Shown piece by piece: positions 27,140-34,873 of a DNA stretch of 64,000 bases. Below the pieces are notes generated by a model that was not told where the DNA came from, searched no databases, and was given only the letters and a program-made list of their open reading frames with translations. The DNA lies in assembly GCA_020438355.1 (NCBI GenBank), contig JAGQUT010000002.1:124001-188000 (forward strand), read 5' to 3'. Numbering within the stretch: the first letter of the stretch is position 1; each line of letters opens with the position of its first letter. The DNA comes from Solirubrobacterales bacterium. GTDB taxonomy: Bacteria > Actinomycetota > Thermoleophilia > Solirubrobacterales > 70-9. The position numbers were made by a program, and so were the translations under genes.

Positions 27140-28084
27140 CTAGAAGGTGGCGTCACGGAGGTACCACTCTGCGTCGAGGGCACCCTTGCAGCCGGAGCCC
27201 GCGGCGGTGATGGCCTGGCGGTAGGTGTGGTCGACGAGATCGCCGATCGCGAACACGCCTTCGAGATTCGTCTTCGTGGAAGGTTCTTCGGTCATCACGT
27301 AACCCTCTTCGTTCGTGTCTACCTGACCGACGACCAGCTCGGACCGCGGGATGTGGCCGATCGCGACAAAGACGCCGTCGACCGGCACTTCCTCGACCTC
27401 GCCATTCTCCGAATGCTTGAGCCTCACCTTTTCCAGTGCGCCATCATCACCGGGCAGGAACGCCTCGGGGGCCCAGGGAGTCTTGAGCTGGATGTTTGGC
27501 TGGCTTTCGGCCCGCTCCTGCATGATCTTCGAAGCGCGAAACTCGTCTCGGCGGTGAACGAGGTCAAGGCTCGAAGCAAACTTGGAGATGAAGACGGCGT
27601 CCTCCATCGCAGAGTCACCGCCACCAATCACCATTGTCGAGCGATCCTTGAAGAAAGCTCCGTCGCAGACGCCGCAGGTCGAGACTCCCCGGCCAGCCAA
27701 TTCCATCTCACCGGGAATGCCGAGGCGCTTGGGCTCGGCGCCCATCGCGAGGATCACGGTCTTGGTGTGGTGAACCTCATCGCCGAGAAAGACTTTGTGG
27801 ATGCCGCCATCGGTCAGTTCCACCCGGTCCACGTCATCGGTGACAAAGCGGGTGCCGAAACGTTCCGCCTGATCGCGGAAGCGGGTCATCATCTCGGGAC
27901 CCATGATGCCCTCCGGAAAACCGGGGAAGTTCTCGACGTCAGTCGTGTTCTGAAGCTGGCCGCCCCACTGGAAACCCTCGAACACGAGCGGACTGAGCTC
28001 CGCCCTCGCGGCGTAGAGCGCGGCGGTGTAGCCGGCAGGCCCGCCACCGATGATGATCATGTTCTCGACTTGGGTTTCACTCAT
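27140..28084 (-). CDS. trxB: Thioredoxin-disulfide reductase
   Basis: 314-residue low-molecular-weight flavoprotein that reduces thioredoxin with NADPH. It shows FAD motif IIGGGPAGYTAALYAARA (residue 10), redox pair CGVC in STCGVCDGAFF (near 140; most relatives have CATC or CAVC), NADPH motif GGGDSAMEDAVF, and FAIGDLVDH near the C-terminus. No thioredoxin gene lies in the window. MsrA at 10 kb is a downstream user of this electron route. Confidence 0.96.
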   Translation of the reverse strand: MSETQVENMIIIGGGPAGYTAALYAARAELSPLVFEGFQWGGQLQNTTDVENFPGFPEGIMGPEMMTRFRDQAERFGTRFVTDDVDRVELTDGGIHKVFLGDEVHHTKTVILAMGAEPKRLGIPGEMELAGRGVSTCGVCDGAFFKDRSTMVIGGGDSAMEDAVFISKFASSLDLVHRRDEFRASKIMQERAESQPNIQLKTPWAPEAFLPGDDGALEKVRLKHSENGEVEEVPVDGVFVAIGHIPRSELVVGQVDTNEEGYVMTEEPSTKTNLEGVFAIGDLVDHTYRQAITAAGSGCKGALDAEWYLRDATF

Positions 28085-28119
28085 TTCCGTACCTGATTTC
28101 GTGTTCCGGTCTCTTTACT

Positions 28120-28135
28120 TTACTTTCTGAAGTAA
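28120..28135. promoter_or_regulatory. Palindrome upstream of trxB
   Basis: TTACTT-TCTG-AAGTAA is a perfect 6-4-6 inverted repeat in an AT-rich patch, 36 bp before the trxB start. It could be an operator for trxB or part of a weak terminator of the upstream YbhN-like gene. Confidence 0.4.
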
Positions 28136-28163
28136 GTGTAGCGCCAGCCGGTCATTTCCACTT

Positions 28164-29291
28164 TCAGAGGATCTCCTCGATCAGACCTGGCTTCGGCGGA
28201 CGGTCGATTGGCAGGCCGTCCCGTTTCCAGCGCTTGACCGTTTTCCGGAGCTGGAAGAAGGCTGCGACGCCAGGTGGTATCGGCAGCCAGAACGCGACCA
28301 GGCGGTAGATCAGTACTGCCGCGAAGACCTGCTCCTCTGGGAATCCGAACAGCACGAAGGTTCCGATCATTCCCGCATCGACGGCGCCGACTCCGGCCGG
28401 GACGAAGGGGATCAGGTTGGCGACCATCCCGATGAAGAACCCCATCACCACGACCCCGAATGGGATCGCGATCCCGAAAGCCTTGAATGATGCCCACAGG
28501 ATCCCGATGTTCGCAGCCCAGAAACCGATCGCGCCGACCACGGCCAATCCGGCGCGGGAAGGGTTCGCCACCAGCTTCAGCGCCGTCCGGGTTCCGTCGG
28601 CGACGGTCGCAGGAACCGTCGAGAGCCTGGCCAGGAACTTGACGCCCGAGTGCCGACGAGAGAACGAGTCGATCCGGCGCTCGATGTCGGCCGGTACCAG
28701 GGCAAGCGCCCCACCCAGAATCATCACGATCAGGGCGATCGCCGCCGGCACGAAGGTGAGCGAGACCGTGGTCGACCCGCTCAACACTCCGGTGCCCAGC
28801 AGGATTCCGAACACGAAGACGGCCAGCGGGTAGAACAGATAGTGGAGGACGATGAAGGCGATCATCCTCGTGCCGACGTTGCGACGCTCCATGCCACCCT
28901 GCCTTAGCGCCCAGTACGTGAGTACGACGCCACCCGCGCCACCGGCGGAGAACAGCAGGGTCGCTGCGAACCCGGCCATGTTTATCTCGTAGGCCTCCCG
29001 CCAGGTGATCGGGAAGCTCTCCCCTCCCACCACCGCCCGAAACAGGGCTATGTATGTGATGAAGGAGAGGATGCAGAAGCCGATCGCGATGCCGACATAG
29101 ACCGGGTTGGCCTCACCGAGCATTCCGATCGCGTCGCCGAAGCCCGCGAGCTTTGGCAGCAGGAAGTAGATCGCGACGACCAGCAGGATGATCAGCGCGA
29201 AAGTCTGGATCACACCCTTCGTCGTGAAAACCGGAAGGCCGTCGCCTTCCTCGAGCTCCTCTTCAGGTCGCCGCTCGGGGGAGTCGGTCAT
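28164..29291 (-). CDS. YbhN/UPF0104 family (lysylphosphatidylglycerol synthase TM-like) protein
   Basis: 375-residue inner-membrane protein with about eight helices, matching the flippase-like TM domain of MprF without the catalytic soluble part. Motifs such as GVGAVDAGMIGTFVLFGF near residue 300 (P-x-G-x-G-x-x-D/E type) are typical. Proposed roles of relatives are lipid translocation or glycolipid export. It overlaps the PAP2 gene upstream by 4 bp (ATGA), which suggests a shared role in envelope lipid handling. Confidence 0.83.
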   Translation of the reverse strand: MTDSPERRPEEELEEGDGLPVFTTKGVIQTFALIILLVVAIYFLLPKLAGFGDAIGMLGEANPVYVGIAIGFCILSFITYIALFRAVVGGESFPITWREAYEINMAGFAATLLFSAGGAGGVVLTYWALRQGGMERRNVGTRMIAFIVLHYLFYPLAVFVFGILLGTGVLSGSTTVSLTFVPAAIALIVMILGGALALVPADIERRIDSFSRRHSGVKFLARLSTVPATVADGTRTALKLVANPSRAGLAVVGAIGFWAANIGILWASFKAFGIAIPFGVVVMGFFIGMVANLIPFVPAGVGAVDAGMIGTFVLFGFPEEQVFAAVLIYRLVAFWLPIPPGVAAFFQLRKTVKRWKRDGLPIDRPPKPGLIEEIL

Positions 29292-30262
29292 CCGCCGGCT
29301 GCGAGGGCCTCGAGTCTTTGGAGCCGGCGATTGACCATATGGACGATCGGCCGAGCCAGTGGCTCACCCTTGCGGGCAAGCAGCACCACTCCGGCCCCGG
29401 CCAGCAGGTCGGTCACATAGTGCTCCCCCAGATATATGAGCGCGAATCCAAGCGACAGGGCGTAGGCCCAGCCCAGGGTCCCCTCGACTTTGCCCCCGGC
29501 GTCGCTCAACAGGATCGCCGCCATCAGCGCCGTTGCGAAGTGAAGGGACGGCATCGCCGCCCATGGATTCGACCCCAGCGTTCCGAAGATCCTCGTCCAG
29601 GCGGGACCCAAGAGCTTCTCTCCGTACTCAAGCATCACCCTTTTCACGTGCTCGTCCGCGATCTTCGGGTCTATGTACCCATTCTCGGCCGCCCACCACG
29701 GGGGAGCGGTCGGAATCGCGAAATACATCGCGCAGCCGATATCGAACGTGGCGGCCAGCTGTCGGGCCGACTGGGGGAATTTCTCGTTGTTCCGGATCAG
29801 GATCCAGAAAATCGCAGCGTACGGCTGGACGAACCAGAACCAGTGGGTCCAGGCGGCGAATTTGGTCAGATCGTTGCCGAAGCGACCCTGGTGCAGCCTT
29901 TTCTGCAGTCGGGCGTTGGGAAGCACACCGCGGCCGATCCAGCGGTCGATCTTGATCGGATACTCCACATAAAGGCGCTCGCGAAGGCGCTTCGGATTGT
30001 CGTAAGGCAGTTCGTGGCAAACCGCGAATGCCCACATCTGTGCAGCAAAGAGTCCGAGGTCACGACGCCGGGACCTGGGCCACAGAACCGCAATGGCAAG
30101 CGGCGCAGAGACGGTTGAAGCGACGGTGACGGCGGTCGGGATCTTCAGCTGTCGTCGCACGTGAGGGACGATTACGGCGGCCGCCATCGCACCCACGGCA
30201 GCGAGTCTGATGGCAGTCCTTTTGGTGGACCGCCGGGGCTTCAAAGAGGTCGGCAATCTCAT
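29288..30262 (-). CDS. PAP2 superfamily membrane protein, Aur1/inositol-phosphotransferase-like
   Basis: 324-residue membrane enzyme. The PAP2 motifs are AMPSLHFATAL (P-S-x-H, near residue 238) and GEHYVTDLLAG (H-x-x-x-D, near residue 290). The preceding YFAIPTAPPWWA segment is typical of the Aur1/Ipt1 branch, which transfers phospho-head groups between lipids rather than simply removing phosphate. ATG 30262 gives a basic N-terminus then helix 1; a much longer in-frame start would cross the divergent coxB-like gene. Coupled to the YbhN-like gene. Confidence 0.8.
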   Translation of the reverse strand: MRLPTSLKPRRSTKRTAIRLAAVGAMAAAVIVPHVRRQLKIPTAVTVASTVSAPLAIAVLWPRSRRRDLGLFAAQMWAFAVCHELPYDNPKRLRERLYVEYPIKIDRWIGRGVLPNARLQKRLHQGRFGNDLTKFAAWTHWFWFVQPYAAIFWILIRNNEKFPQSARQLAATFDIGCAMYFAIPTAPPWWAAENGYIDPKIADEHVKRVMLEYGEKLLGPAWTRIFGTLGSNPWAAMPSLHFATALMAAILLSDAGGKVEGTLGWAYALSLGFALIYLGEHYVTDLLAGAGVVLLARKGEPLARPIVHMVNRRLQRLEALAAGG

Positions 30263-30317
30263 CCCGAATCGGAAGCGTATGCGACGGCGCGGCGCGGCCT
30301 CCGCTCCTGCGATTAGA

Positions 30318-31202
30318 ATGGCCCGCGTCTTGCTGCCTCGATCCAGAAAACCAGTGTCTCTGTTCATCTCTCTGGCCGGCGTACTCCTCGCCTTCGCGCT
30401 GAATGCGTCCCCGGCCATGGCTCTGTCGCTGAATCCGGATGCCGCCTCGCCCGGAATCGAGGACGGAAATACCCTGCATTGGATCCTGTTCGTGGTGATC
30501 CTCGTGGTGATCGTCGCGGTCAACCTCGCGATCCTCAGGGCCGCCCGTCCCCGCACTCGCGCCGTCAGCCCCAAGCAGGGCCGCAACGTGTCCCAGGTCA
30601 AGCTCGCGGTCGGCCTGAGCGTTTTCGCTCTTGCCCTCTTCGTGGTCGCAACGATCTTCTCCGACAAGTCACGGGAGATTCCGGCAGTCAACGCCGAGCC
30701 GGTCGCCGGACAGGTCAAGGGTGAGCCGCTCCAGATCAGGGCCACCGGATCGCAGTGGCTTTGGCGCTTCGACTACCCGAACGCCTCCTTCAGTTACCGC
30801 AGGCTTGTCGTGCCCGCTGGCGTGACGGTCCAGCTCGACCTCGAGTCCACCGACGTCGTCCACGGCTGGAACCTCCCTGAGCTCACCGGCAAGGCACAGG
30901 CGATCCCTGGCAAGACGAACAGCATCTACTTCCGTGCCGATGAGCCCGGCATCTACGAGAACCGCTCATCGATGCTCTCCGGCCAGGGCTACGACACGAT
31001 GGGGATCGAAGTCCACGTCGTACCGCCCGCCGAGTACGAAGCCGCTATCGACCTCCTCCGCAAGGAGATCCAGTTCGCGCAGGACAAGGTTGAAGCCGAG
31101 TTCGAGTTGGAACGCAAGAAATCGGAAATCTCCGAGATGCAGGCCGAGAAGACCGAGAATCAAATCCAGAACAACCAGATCGAAAGCGCTGCCTCAGAAT
31201 GA
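30318..31202 (+). CDS. Cytochrome c oxidase subunit II-like protein lacking CuA ligands
   Basis: 294-residue protein: signal/anchor segment, second membrane helix (about 50-75 and 100-125), cupredoxin domain (about 140-245) and a charged coiled-coil tail (about 250-294). The cupredoxin keeps VVHGWNLPEL (one His), but the CuA loop reads YENRSSMLSGQGYDTM. Both bridging Cys are Ser, the Glu is Met and the second His is Tyr; only the final Met remains. It cannot bind CuA and in this loop resembles quinol-oxidase CyoA. GTG 30354 is an alternative start with a neater signal peptide. First gene of the 30.3-34.3 kb operon; its stop overlaps the next gene (ATGA). Confidence 0.87.
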   Translation: MARVLLPRSRKPVSLFISLAGVLLAFALNASPAMALSLNPDAASPGIEDGNTLHWILFVVILVVIVAVNLAILRAARPRTRAVSPKQGRNVSQVKLAVGLSVFALALFVVATIFSDKSREIPAVNAEPVAGQVKGEPLQIRATGSQWLWRFDYPNASFSYRRLVVPAGVTVQLDLESTDVVHGWNLPELTGKAQAIPGKTNSIYFRADEPGIYENRSSMLSGQGYDTMGIEVHVVPPAEYEAAIDLLRKEIQFAQDKVEAEFELERKKSEISEMQAEKTENQIQNNQIESAASE

Positions 31203-32902
31203 GCCGCACCACCAGCTACCCCCAGTCGATGCCGCCCACCCGGCCCGAGATCTCGTCGGACGGTCCGAAGCCGCGCCAGGCCCGCTGGGCTGAACTCGCC
31301 TCCAGCGCCGATCACAAGGACGTCGGACGGATCCTCATCTCGTCCGCCTTCGGTTCCGTTTTCCTCGCCGCACTCGAACTTCTCCTGCTGAGGCTTCAGC
31401 TTGCGGTTCCCTCCAACGTCTTCCTTGACGGCATCACTTTCGACCGGCTCCTCTCCGTATATGGAGAGACCGCCATCTTCCTGGTCGCGATGCCGCTGAT
31501 CATCGGCCTCCTCTACTACGTGGTGCCGCTTCAGATCGGTGCCCGCACCACCGCGATTCCCCGGGTCGGCCAGATCGGTCTCTGGATGTTCATCTTTGGA
31601 GGCATCCTGCTTTACGGGTCGTTCCTGTTCACGCCCCCGGAAGCCGGAATCAACCCGCTGCCCCCCTTCTCTGACGCGACCTTCTCGCCCAATAACGGTG
31701 TCGACGTCTGGATTACCTCGACCGGACTGGTCACCCTCGGCCTGCTGATGGTCGCGATCGACCTGCTGACCACGCTCCATAACCTTCGCGCCCCGGGCAT
31801 GGCCTGGCGCCGCGCGCCGCTCTTCACCTGGGCCGGAGCCATCGTCACCTGGCTCTTCGTCGTCGTCGCCCCGATCTTCCTCGCGGCCATCACGATGCTG
31901 ATGATCGATCGTCTCGGCGGCGGTGGCTTCTTCGCCGGCGACTCCGGCGGATCCCCGATCCTCTGGCAGCACCTCTCCTACATCTTCTTCACCGCCATCT
32001 ACATGTCGGCCGCGATCACCTTCCTTGCCGCGATCGGCGAAATCGTCCAGACCTTCACCGGCAGGGAGCTGCCCCGCAAGTCGGTCACCCGTTCGATGAT
32101 TGCGATCGCCATCATCGGCACCCTGGCCTGGAGCCAGAACATGCTGACCGCCCCGATCCCGAGCGGCTGGAAGTACTTCGGCATGTTCATGGCAATCGCC
32201 CTGATCGTGCCCTTCGGCCTGATCTTCTACAACCTGATCTCGACCGTCAGCAAGAGCGACTTCCACATGCGGGCTCCGCTTCGTTTCGCTCTCGGAGCCC
32301 TGTCGCTCGCATCGATCGGCCTGGCCGCGGAGATCGCCCAGTCGACAATCGCAGTCGCCACCCAGCTCTCGCAGACCTATGACGCCTGGGCGGCTACACA
32401 CTTCGCGCTGATCGGCTTCGTGGTCTTCGGCGGCTTCGCCGCGGTCACATACTGGTACCCCAAGATGACCGGTCAGCAGCTGAACGAGGACCGGGCGAAC
32501 AAGTCCTTCGGCCTGATGTTCGTCGGAACCCTGATCGCGGTTCTGCCGCTGTTCCTTGCCGGAGTAGCCGGGCAGGTCACCGACTCGTACCGGTACTTCA
32601 GCTTCGAAGACTTCGAGGTCTACAACCTGATCGCCGCGGTCGGCACCCTGATCCTGTTCGTCGGGATCGTGCTCGCCGTCGGGAACCTCATCATGAGCCG
32701 CCACGAAGAGCCGGCTGCCACTCCCGATCCGTATCGGGGCGACTCGCTCGAGTGGCTGGCACTGTCGCCGCCCCCGGCGCACAACTTCGACGTCCTGCCG
32801 GACGTCCGCAGCACCCGACCGATGCGTGACATTCGCGAGGCGATCGTTCGCCGCGACAATGAGACCGCAGAGGCCGAAAGTGCGGCTCAGCCGGTAGCCT
32901 GA
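31199..32902 (+). CDS. Haem-copper oxidase subunit I-like protein with lost haem/CuB ligands
   Basis: 567 residues and about 12-13 helices, clearly homologous to CoxA: SSADHKDVGR at the start, PLQIGARTTAIPRVG, LRAPGMAWRRAPLFTW, GGSPILWQHL and YWYPKMTGQ. The redox ligands are gone. The helix II His (T-x-H-G in CoxA) is Tyr in LLSVYGETAIF. The helix VI His is Thr in HLSYIFFTAIYM. The two helix VII His are Gln-Asn in AWSQNMLT. In helix X (DAWAATHFALIGF) at most one of two His remains. It should not reduce O2. It is coupled to the CuA-less subunit II and followed by ctaB. The intact CoxA at 40-42 kb serves as internal comparison. Confidence 0.88.
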   Translation: MSRTTSYPQSMPPTRPEISSDGPKPRQARWAELASSADHKDVGRILISSAFGSVFLAALELLLLRLQLAVPSNVFLDGITFDRLLSVYGETAIFLVAMPLIIGLLYYVVPLQIGARTTAIPRVGQIGLWMFIFGGILLYGSFLFTPPEAGINPLPPFSDATFSPNNGVDVWITSTGLVTLGLLMVAIDLLTTLHNLRAPGMAWRRAPLFTWAGAIVTWLFVVVAPIFLAAITMLMIDRLGGGGFFAGDSGGSPILWQHLSYIFFTAIYMSAAITFLAAIGEIVQTFTGRELPRKSVTRSMIAIAIIGTLAWSQNMLTAPIPSGWKYFGMFMAIALIVPFGLIFYNLISTVSKSDFHMRAPLRFALGALSLASIGLAAEIAQSTIAVATQLSQTYDAWAATHFALIGFVVFGGFAAVTYWYPKMTGQQLNEDRANKSFGLMFVGTLIAVLPLFLAGVAGQVTDSYRYFSFEDFEVYNLIAAVGTLILFVGIVLAVGNLIMSRHEEPAATPDPYRGDSLEWLALSPPPAHNFDVLPDVRSTRPMRDIREAIVRRDNETAEAESAAQPVA

Positions 32903-32907
32903 ATGTC

Positions 32908-33852
32908 ATGAACTCCGGTGCCGACGCGCGCTCAGCGCGTCACCGGCCGACCGCGCGGCCCGCGCAGTCCGGCCTGCAGCTTGATCTGATCCCGCTCGTG
33001 CGGGATTACATCTCGCTGACCAAGCCGCGGATCATCAGCCTGTTGCTGCTGACCACGGTGGCGACCATGTTCGTCGCCGACCCCGCCGGCCCGGCCCTCT
33101 CGACGATCCTCTGGACCATGCTGGGCGGCTACCTTGCCGCAGGCGGATCCGGTGCGATCAACCACTACATCGACCGGAACAGGGACGCACAGAACCAGCG
33201 GACCAAGGACCGGCCCCTGGCTGACGGACGGGTGAAGCCGATTCACGGCCTCATCTTCGGTATTGCACTCGGTGCCATCTCCTTCATTCAGCTCTGGCTG
33301 ACCGTCAACTTCCTCGCAGCTGCCCTGGCGATGGTCGGACTGTTCGGCTACGTCTTCCTCTACACGCTGTGGCTCAAGCCGCTTACCCCGCAGAACATCG
33401 TGATCGGCGGCAGCGCGGGGGCCGTTCCGCCGCTGGTCGGCTGGGCAGCCGCGACCGGGAGCCTGACCCTGGACGCGATGTGGCCCTTCCTGATCATCTT
33501 CTTCTGGACACCCCCCCATTTCTGGGCGCTATCGCTGATGATCAAGGACGATTACGCGAAGACCGGGGTCCCGATGCTCCCTGTGGTCAAGGGCGAAGAA
33601 GCGACCAGACAGTCGATCCTCATCTACACGATCTTCATGGTCGGATTCACCGTAGGCCCGTACTGCACCGGCCTGCTAGGGCCGCTCTACCTGGCCGCCT
33701 CGGTCGTGCTCGGACTGATCTACACCGGCTTCTCCTTCGCGCTCTGGCGAAAGCCCGGCCCGCGCATCACGCTGCAGGCATACCTTTACTCCCTGGCCTA
33801 CCTGGCCCTGCTGTTCATTTCCATGGCAGTAGCCGCAGTAGCCGCCGCTTAA
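32908..33852 (+). CDS. ctaB: Protohaem IX farnesyltransferase (haem O synthase)
   Basis: 314-residue UbiA-superfamily membrane enzyme that farnesylates haem b to haem O, the first step to haem A for aa3 oxidase. The prenyl-diphosphate motif INHYIDRNRDAQN (N-x-x-x-D-x-x-x-D type, near residue 90) and TKPRIISLLLLTT at helix 1 are typical. ATG 32908 follows the coxA-like stop by 5 bp. Its product would supply CtaA (35.6 kb) and the canonical oxidase facing this operon. Confidence 0.94.
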   Translation: MNSGADARSARHRPTARPAQSGLQLDLIPLVRDYISLTKPRIISLLLLTTVATMFVADPAGPALSTILWTMLGGYLAAGGSGAINHYIDRNRDAQNQRTKDRPLADGRVKPIHGLIFGIALGAISFIQLWLTVNFLAAALAMVGLFGYVFLYTLWLKPLTPQNIVIGGSAGAVPPLVGWAAATGSLTLDAMWPFLIIFFWTPPHFWALSLMIKDDYAKTGVPMLPVVKGEEATRQSILIYTIFMVGFTVGPYCTGLLGPLYLAASVVLGLIYTGFSFALWRKPGPRITLQAYLYSLAYLALLFISMAVAAVAAA

Positions 33853-33870
33853 GATAGAAATACAGTCCTA

Positions 33871-33984
33871 ATGGACCGGAATACTTCCAAGAAGAACTTC
33901 ACCACGGGCATGCTGCTCGGATCCACCTCGGCAGCGATCTTCGCCCTGACCTTCGTCCTCGCGGTTCTGTACATCGCCAACTAG
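33871..33984 (+). CDS. 37-residue single-helix membrane protein
   Basis: Short gene ATG 33871 to TAG 33984: a polar N-terminus (MDRNTSKKNFTTG) followed by one hydrophobic helix ending VLYIAN. It lies 18 bp after ctaB and 8 bp before the next small membrane protein, in a gap that would otherwise be unexplained. Tiny single-helix subunits are common in haem-copper oxidases, so it may be an accessory subunit of the oxidase-like complex (inference). Confidence 0.6.
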   Translation: MDRNTSKKNFTTGMLLGSTSAAIFALTFVLAVLYIAN

Positions 33985-33992
33985 GAACGACC

Positions 33993-34277
33993 ATGAGCCA
34001 GATCACCAAGCCGACCGAAACGATCCAGCTTCCCGCTCCGTCCTTTGCGCCGGCGGTTTTCGCCCTTGGCGTGGTCGGACTCGTCGCCGGGCTTTACGCC
34101 AACGACTTCATGTTCCCGGCCTGGTTCTACGCCTTCGTCGGCTTCTTCTTCTGCCTCTTCTCCCTCCGCAGCATGATCAAGAAAGGTCGTCGCGCCTTCT
34201 ACTCGCTGCCCCGCGAGCAGGAAGACGCCCGCGCCGAGCTTCCGGTCGAGAGCTTCACCGCCCCTACCGCCGAGTAG
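33993..34277 (+). CDS. Small two-helix membrane protein of the oxidase-like operon
   Basis: 94-residue protein with two predicted transmembrane helices (about residues 18-36 and 42-60), a basic loop (MIKKGRRAFYS) and an acidic C-terminus. The start is preceded by a TAGGAACG-type site. The layout resembles small subunit IV-type proteins of bacterial oxidases, but no family signature is certain. Last gene of the ctaB operon. Confidence 0.6.
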   Translation: MSQITKPTETIQLPAPSFAPAVFALGVVGLVAGLYANDFMFPAWFYAFVGFFFCLFSLRSMIKKGRRAFYSLPREQEDARAELPVESFTAPTAE

Positions 34278-34286
34278 CAATCAAGT

Positions 34287-34308
34287 AGTCGGCGAGCTTC
34301 GCCCCGCC
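34287..34308. repeat. Single copy of the 44.8-kb inverted-repeat end sequence
   Basis: AGTCGGCGAGCTTCGCCCCG plus CC matches the first 22 bases of the 25-bp ends of the element at 44785-44986. It contains the mini-hairpin GGCGA-GCT-TCGCC and lies in the convergent gap between the small membrane protein and the CBS gene, where a terminator is expected. Confidence 0.8.
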
Positions 34309-34309
34309 G

Positions 34310-34729
34310 CTAGACCGGCTGGCTGTTTGTGGCTCCAGCCTGGCTGGAGGTCGCTCCGTCGCTGGTCCAGACGCGCATGATGTCGCGCATGCTGAGGACG
34401 CCGACCAGTTCACCGTCCCGGTAAACGGTCAGGTGCCGGATGCCACGCTTTGACATCTCCGTGGCGGCCCTTTCGAGACTCCATTCGGGAGACGCGGTAA
34501 TCACCCTTTCACTCATGTGATCACAGACCTTCTCCCGGTCGGGGTCAAGGCCATTACCTACCGCCTTGAGGACGTCACGCTCGGTCAGGATCTGTGGACC
34601 GGGCCACTCTTCGTGCTCGACTATCGCGGCACCGACGGACCGGTCAGCCATCTTCCTGGCGGCCTCGCGGAGGGTGTGGTCCGGCCCGACCCGCAACACG
34701 ACATCCGACATCCCGACACTTACGCGCAT
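34310..34729 (-). CDS. CBS-domain pair protein
   Basis: 139-residue protein made of two CBS motifs (about residues 5-60 and 70-125; GPQILTERDVLKAV and GELVGVLSMRDIM close each repeat). CBS pairs bind adenosyl ligands such as AMP, ATP or NAD and act as energy or redox sensors. No effector domain is attached. It is divergent from the cytochrome c gene in the respiratory region. A second CBS protein is at 50.5 kb. Confidence 0.88.
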   Translation of the reverse strand: MRVSVGMSDVVLRVGPDHTLREAARKMADRSVGAAIVEHEEWPGPQILTERDVLKAVGNGLDPDREKVCDHMSERVITASPEWSLERAATEMSKRGIRHLTVYRDGELVGVLSMRDIMRVWTSDGATSSQAGATNSQPV

Positions 34730-34846
34730 CCGATCCCTTCCAGGAGTTTGTAACGATCGTTGCCAGCGTACCTGATCGTGCGAGTTGTCTCAAATGGGTT
34801 CGGCCGGTCGCAGGGGACGACGAGGCAACGGTGCCGCTCTGGTCTA

Positions 34847-34852
34847 TAGAAT
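34847..34852 (+). promoter_or_regulatory. -10 element of the cytochrome c promoter
   Basis: TAGAAT (within TATAGAATGGCC) lies 21 bp before the cytochrome c start. The same ten bases TAGAATGGCC occur at 30314-30323 at the head of the coxB-like operon, suggesting a common promoter type. No clear -35 box was seen in either. Confidence 0.45.
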
Positions 34853-34873
34853 GGCCGGGCCTCACCGAACGCC

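Noticed and set aside
30263-30745. Long N-terminal extension of the PAP2 protein
   Set aside because: The added residues are antisense to the start of the coxB-like gene and have shadow-like Thr/Arg composition; ATG 30262 fits the family.
31160-32782. 540-residue open frame antisense to the coxA-like gene
   Set aside because: It is a composition shadow (Asp/Glu/Gly/Arg-rich, no domain) of a strongly conserved membrane protein on the other strand.
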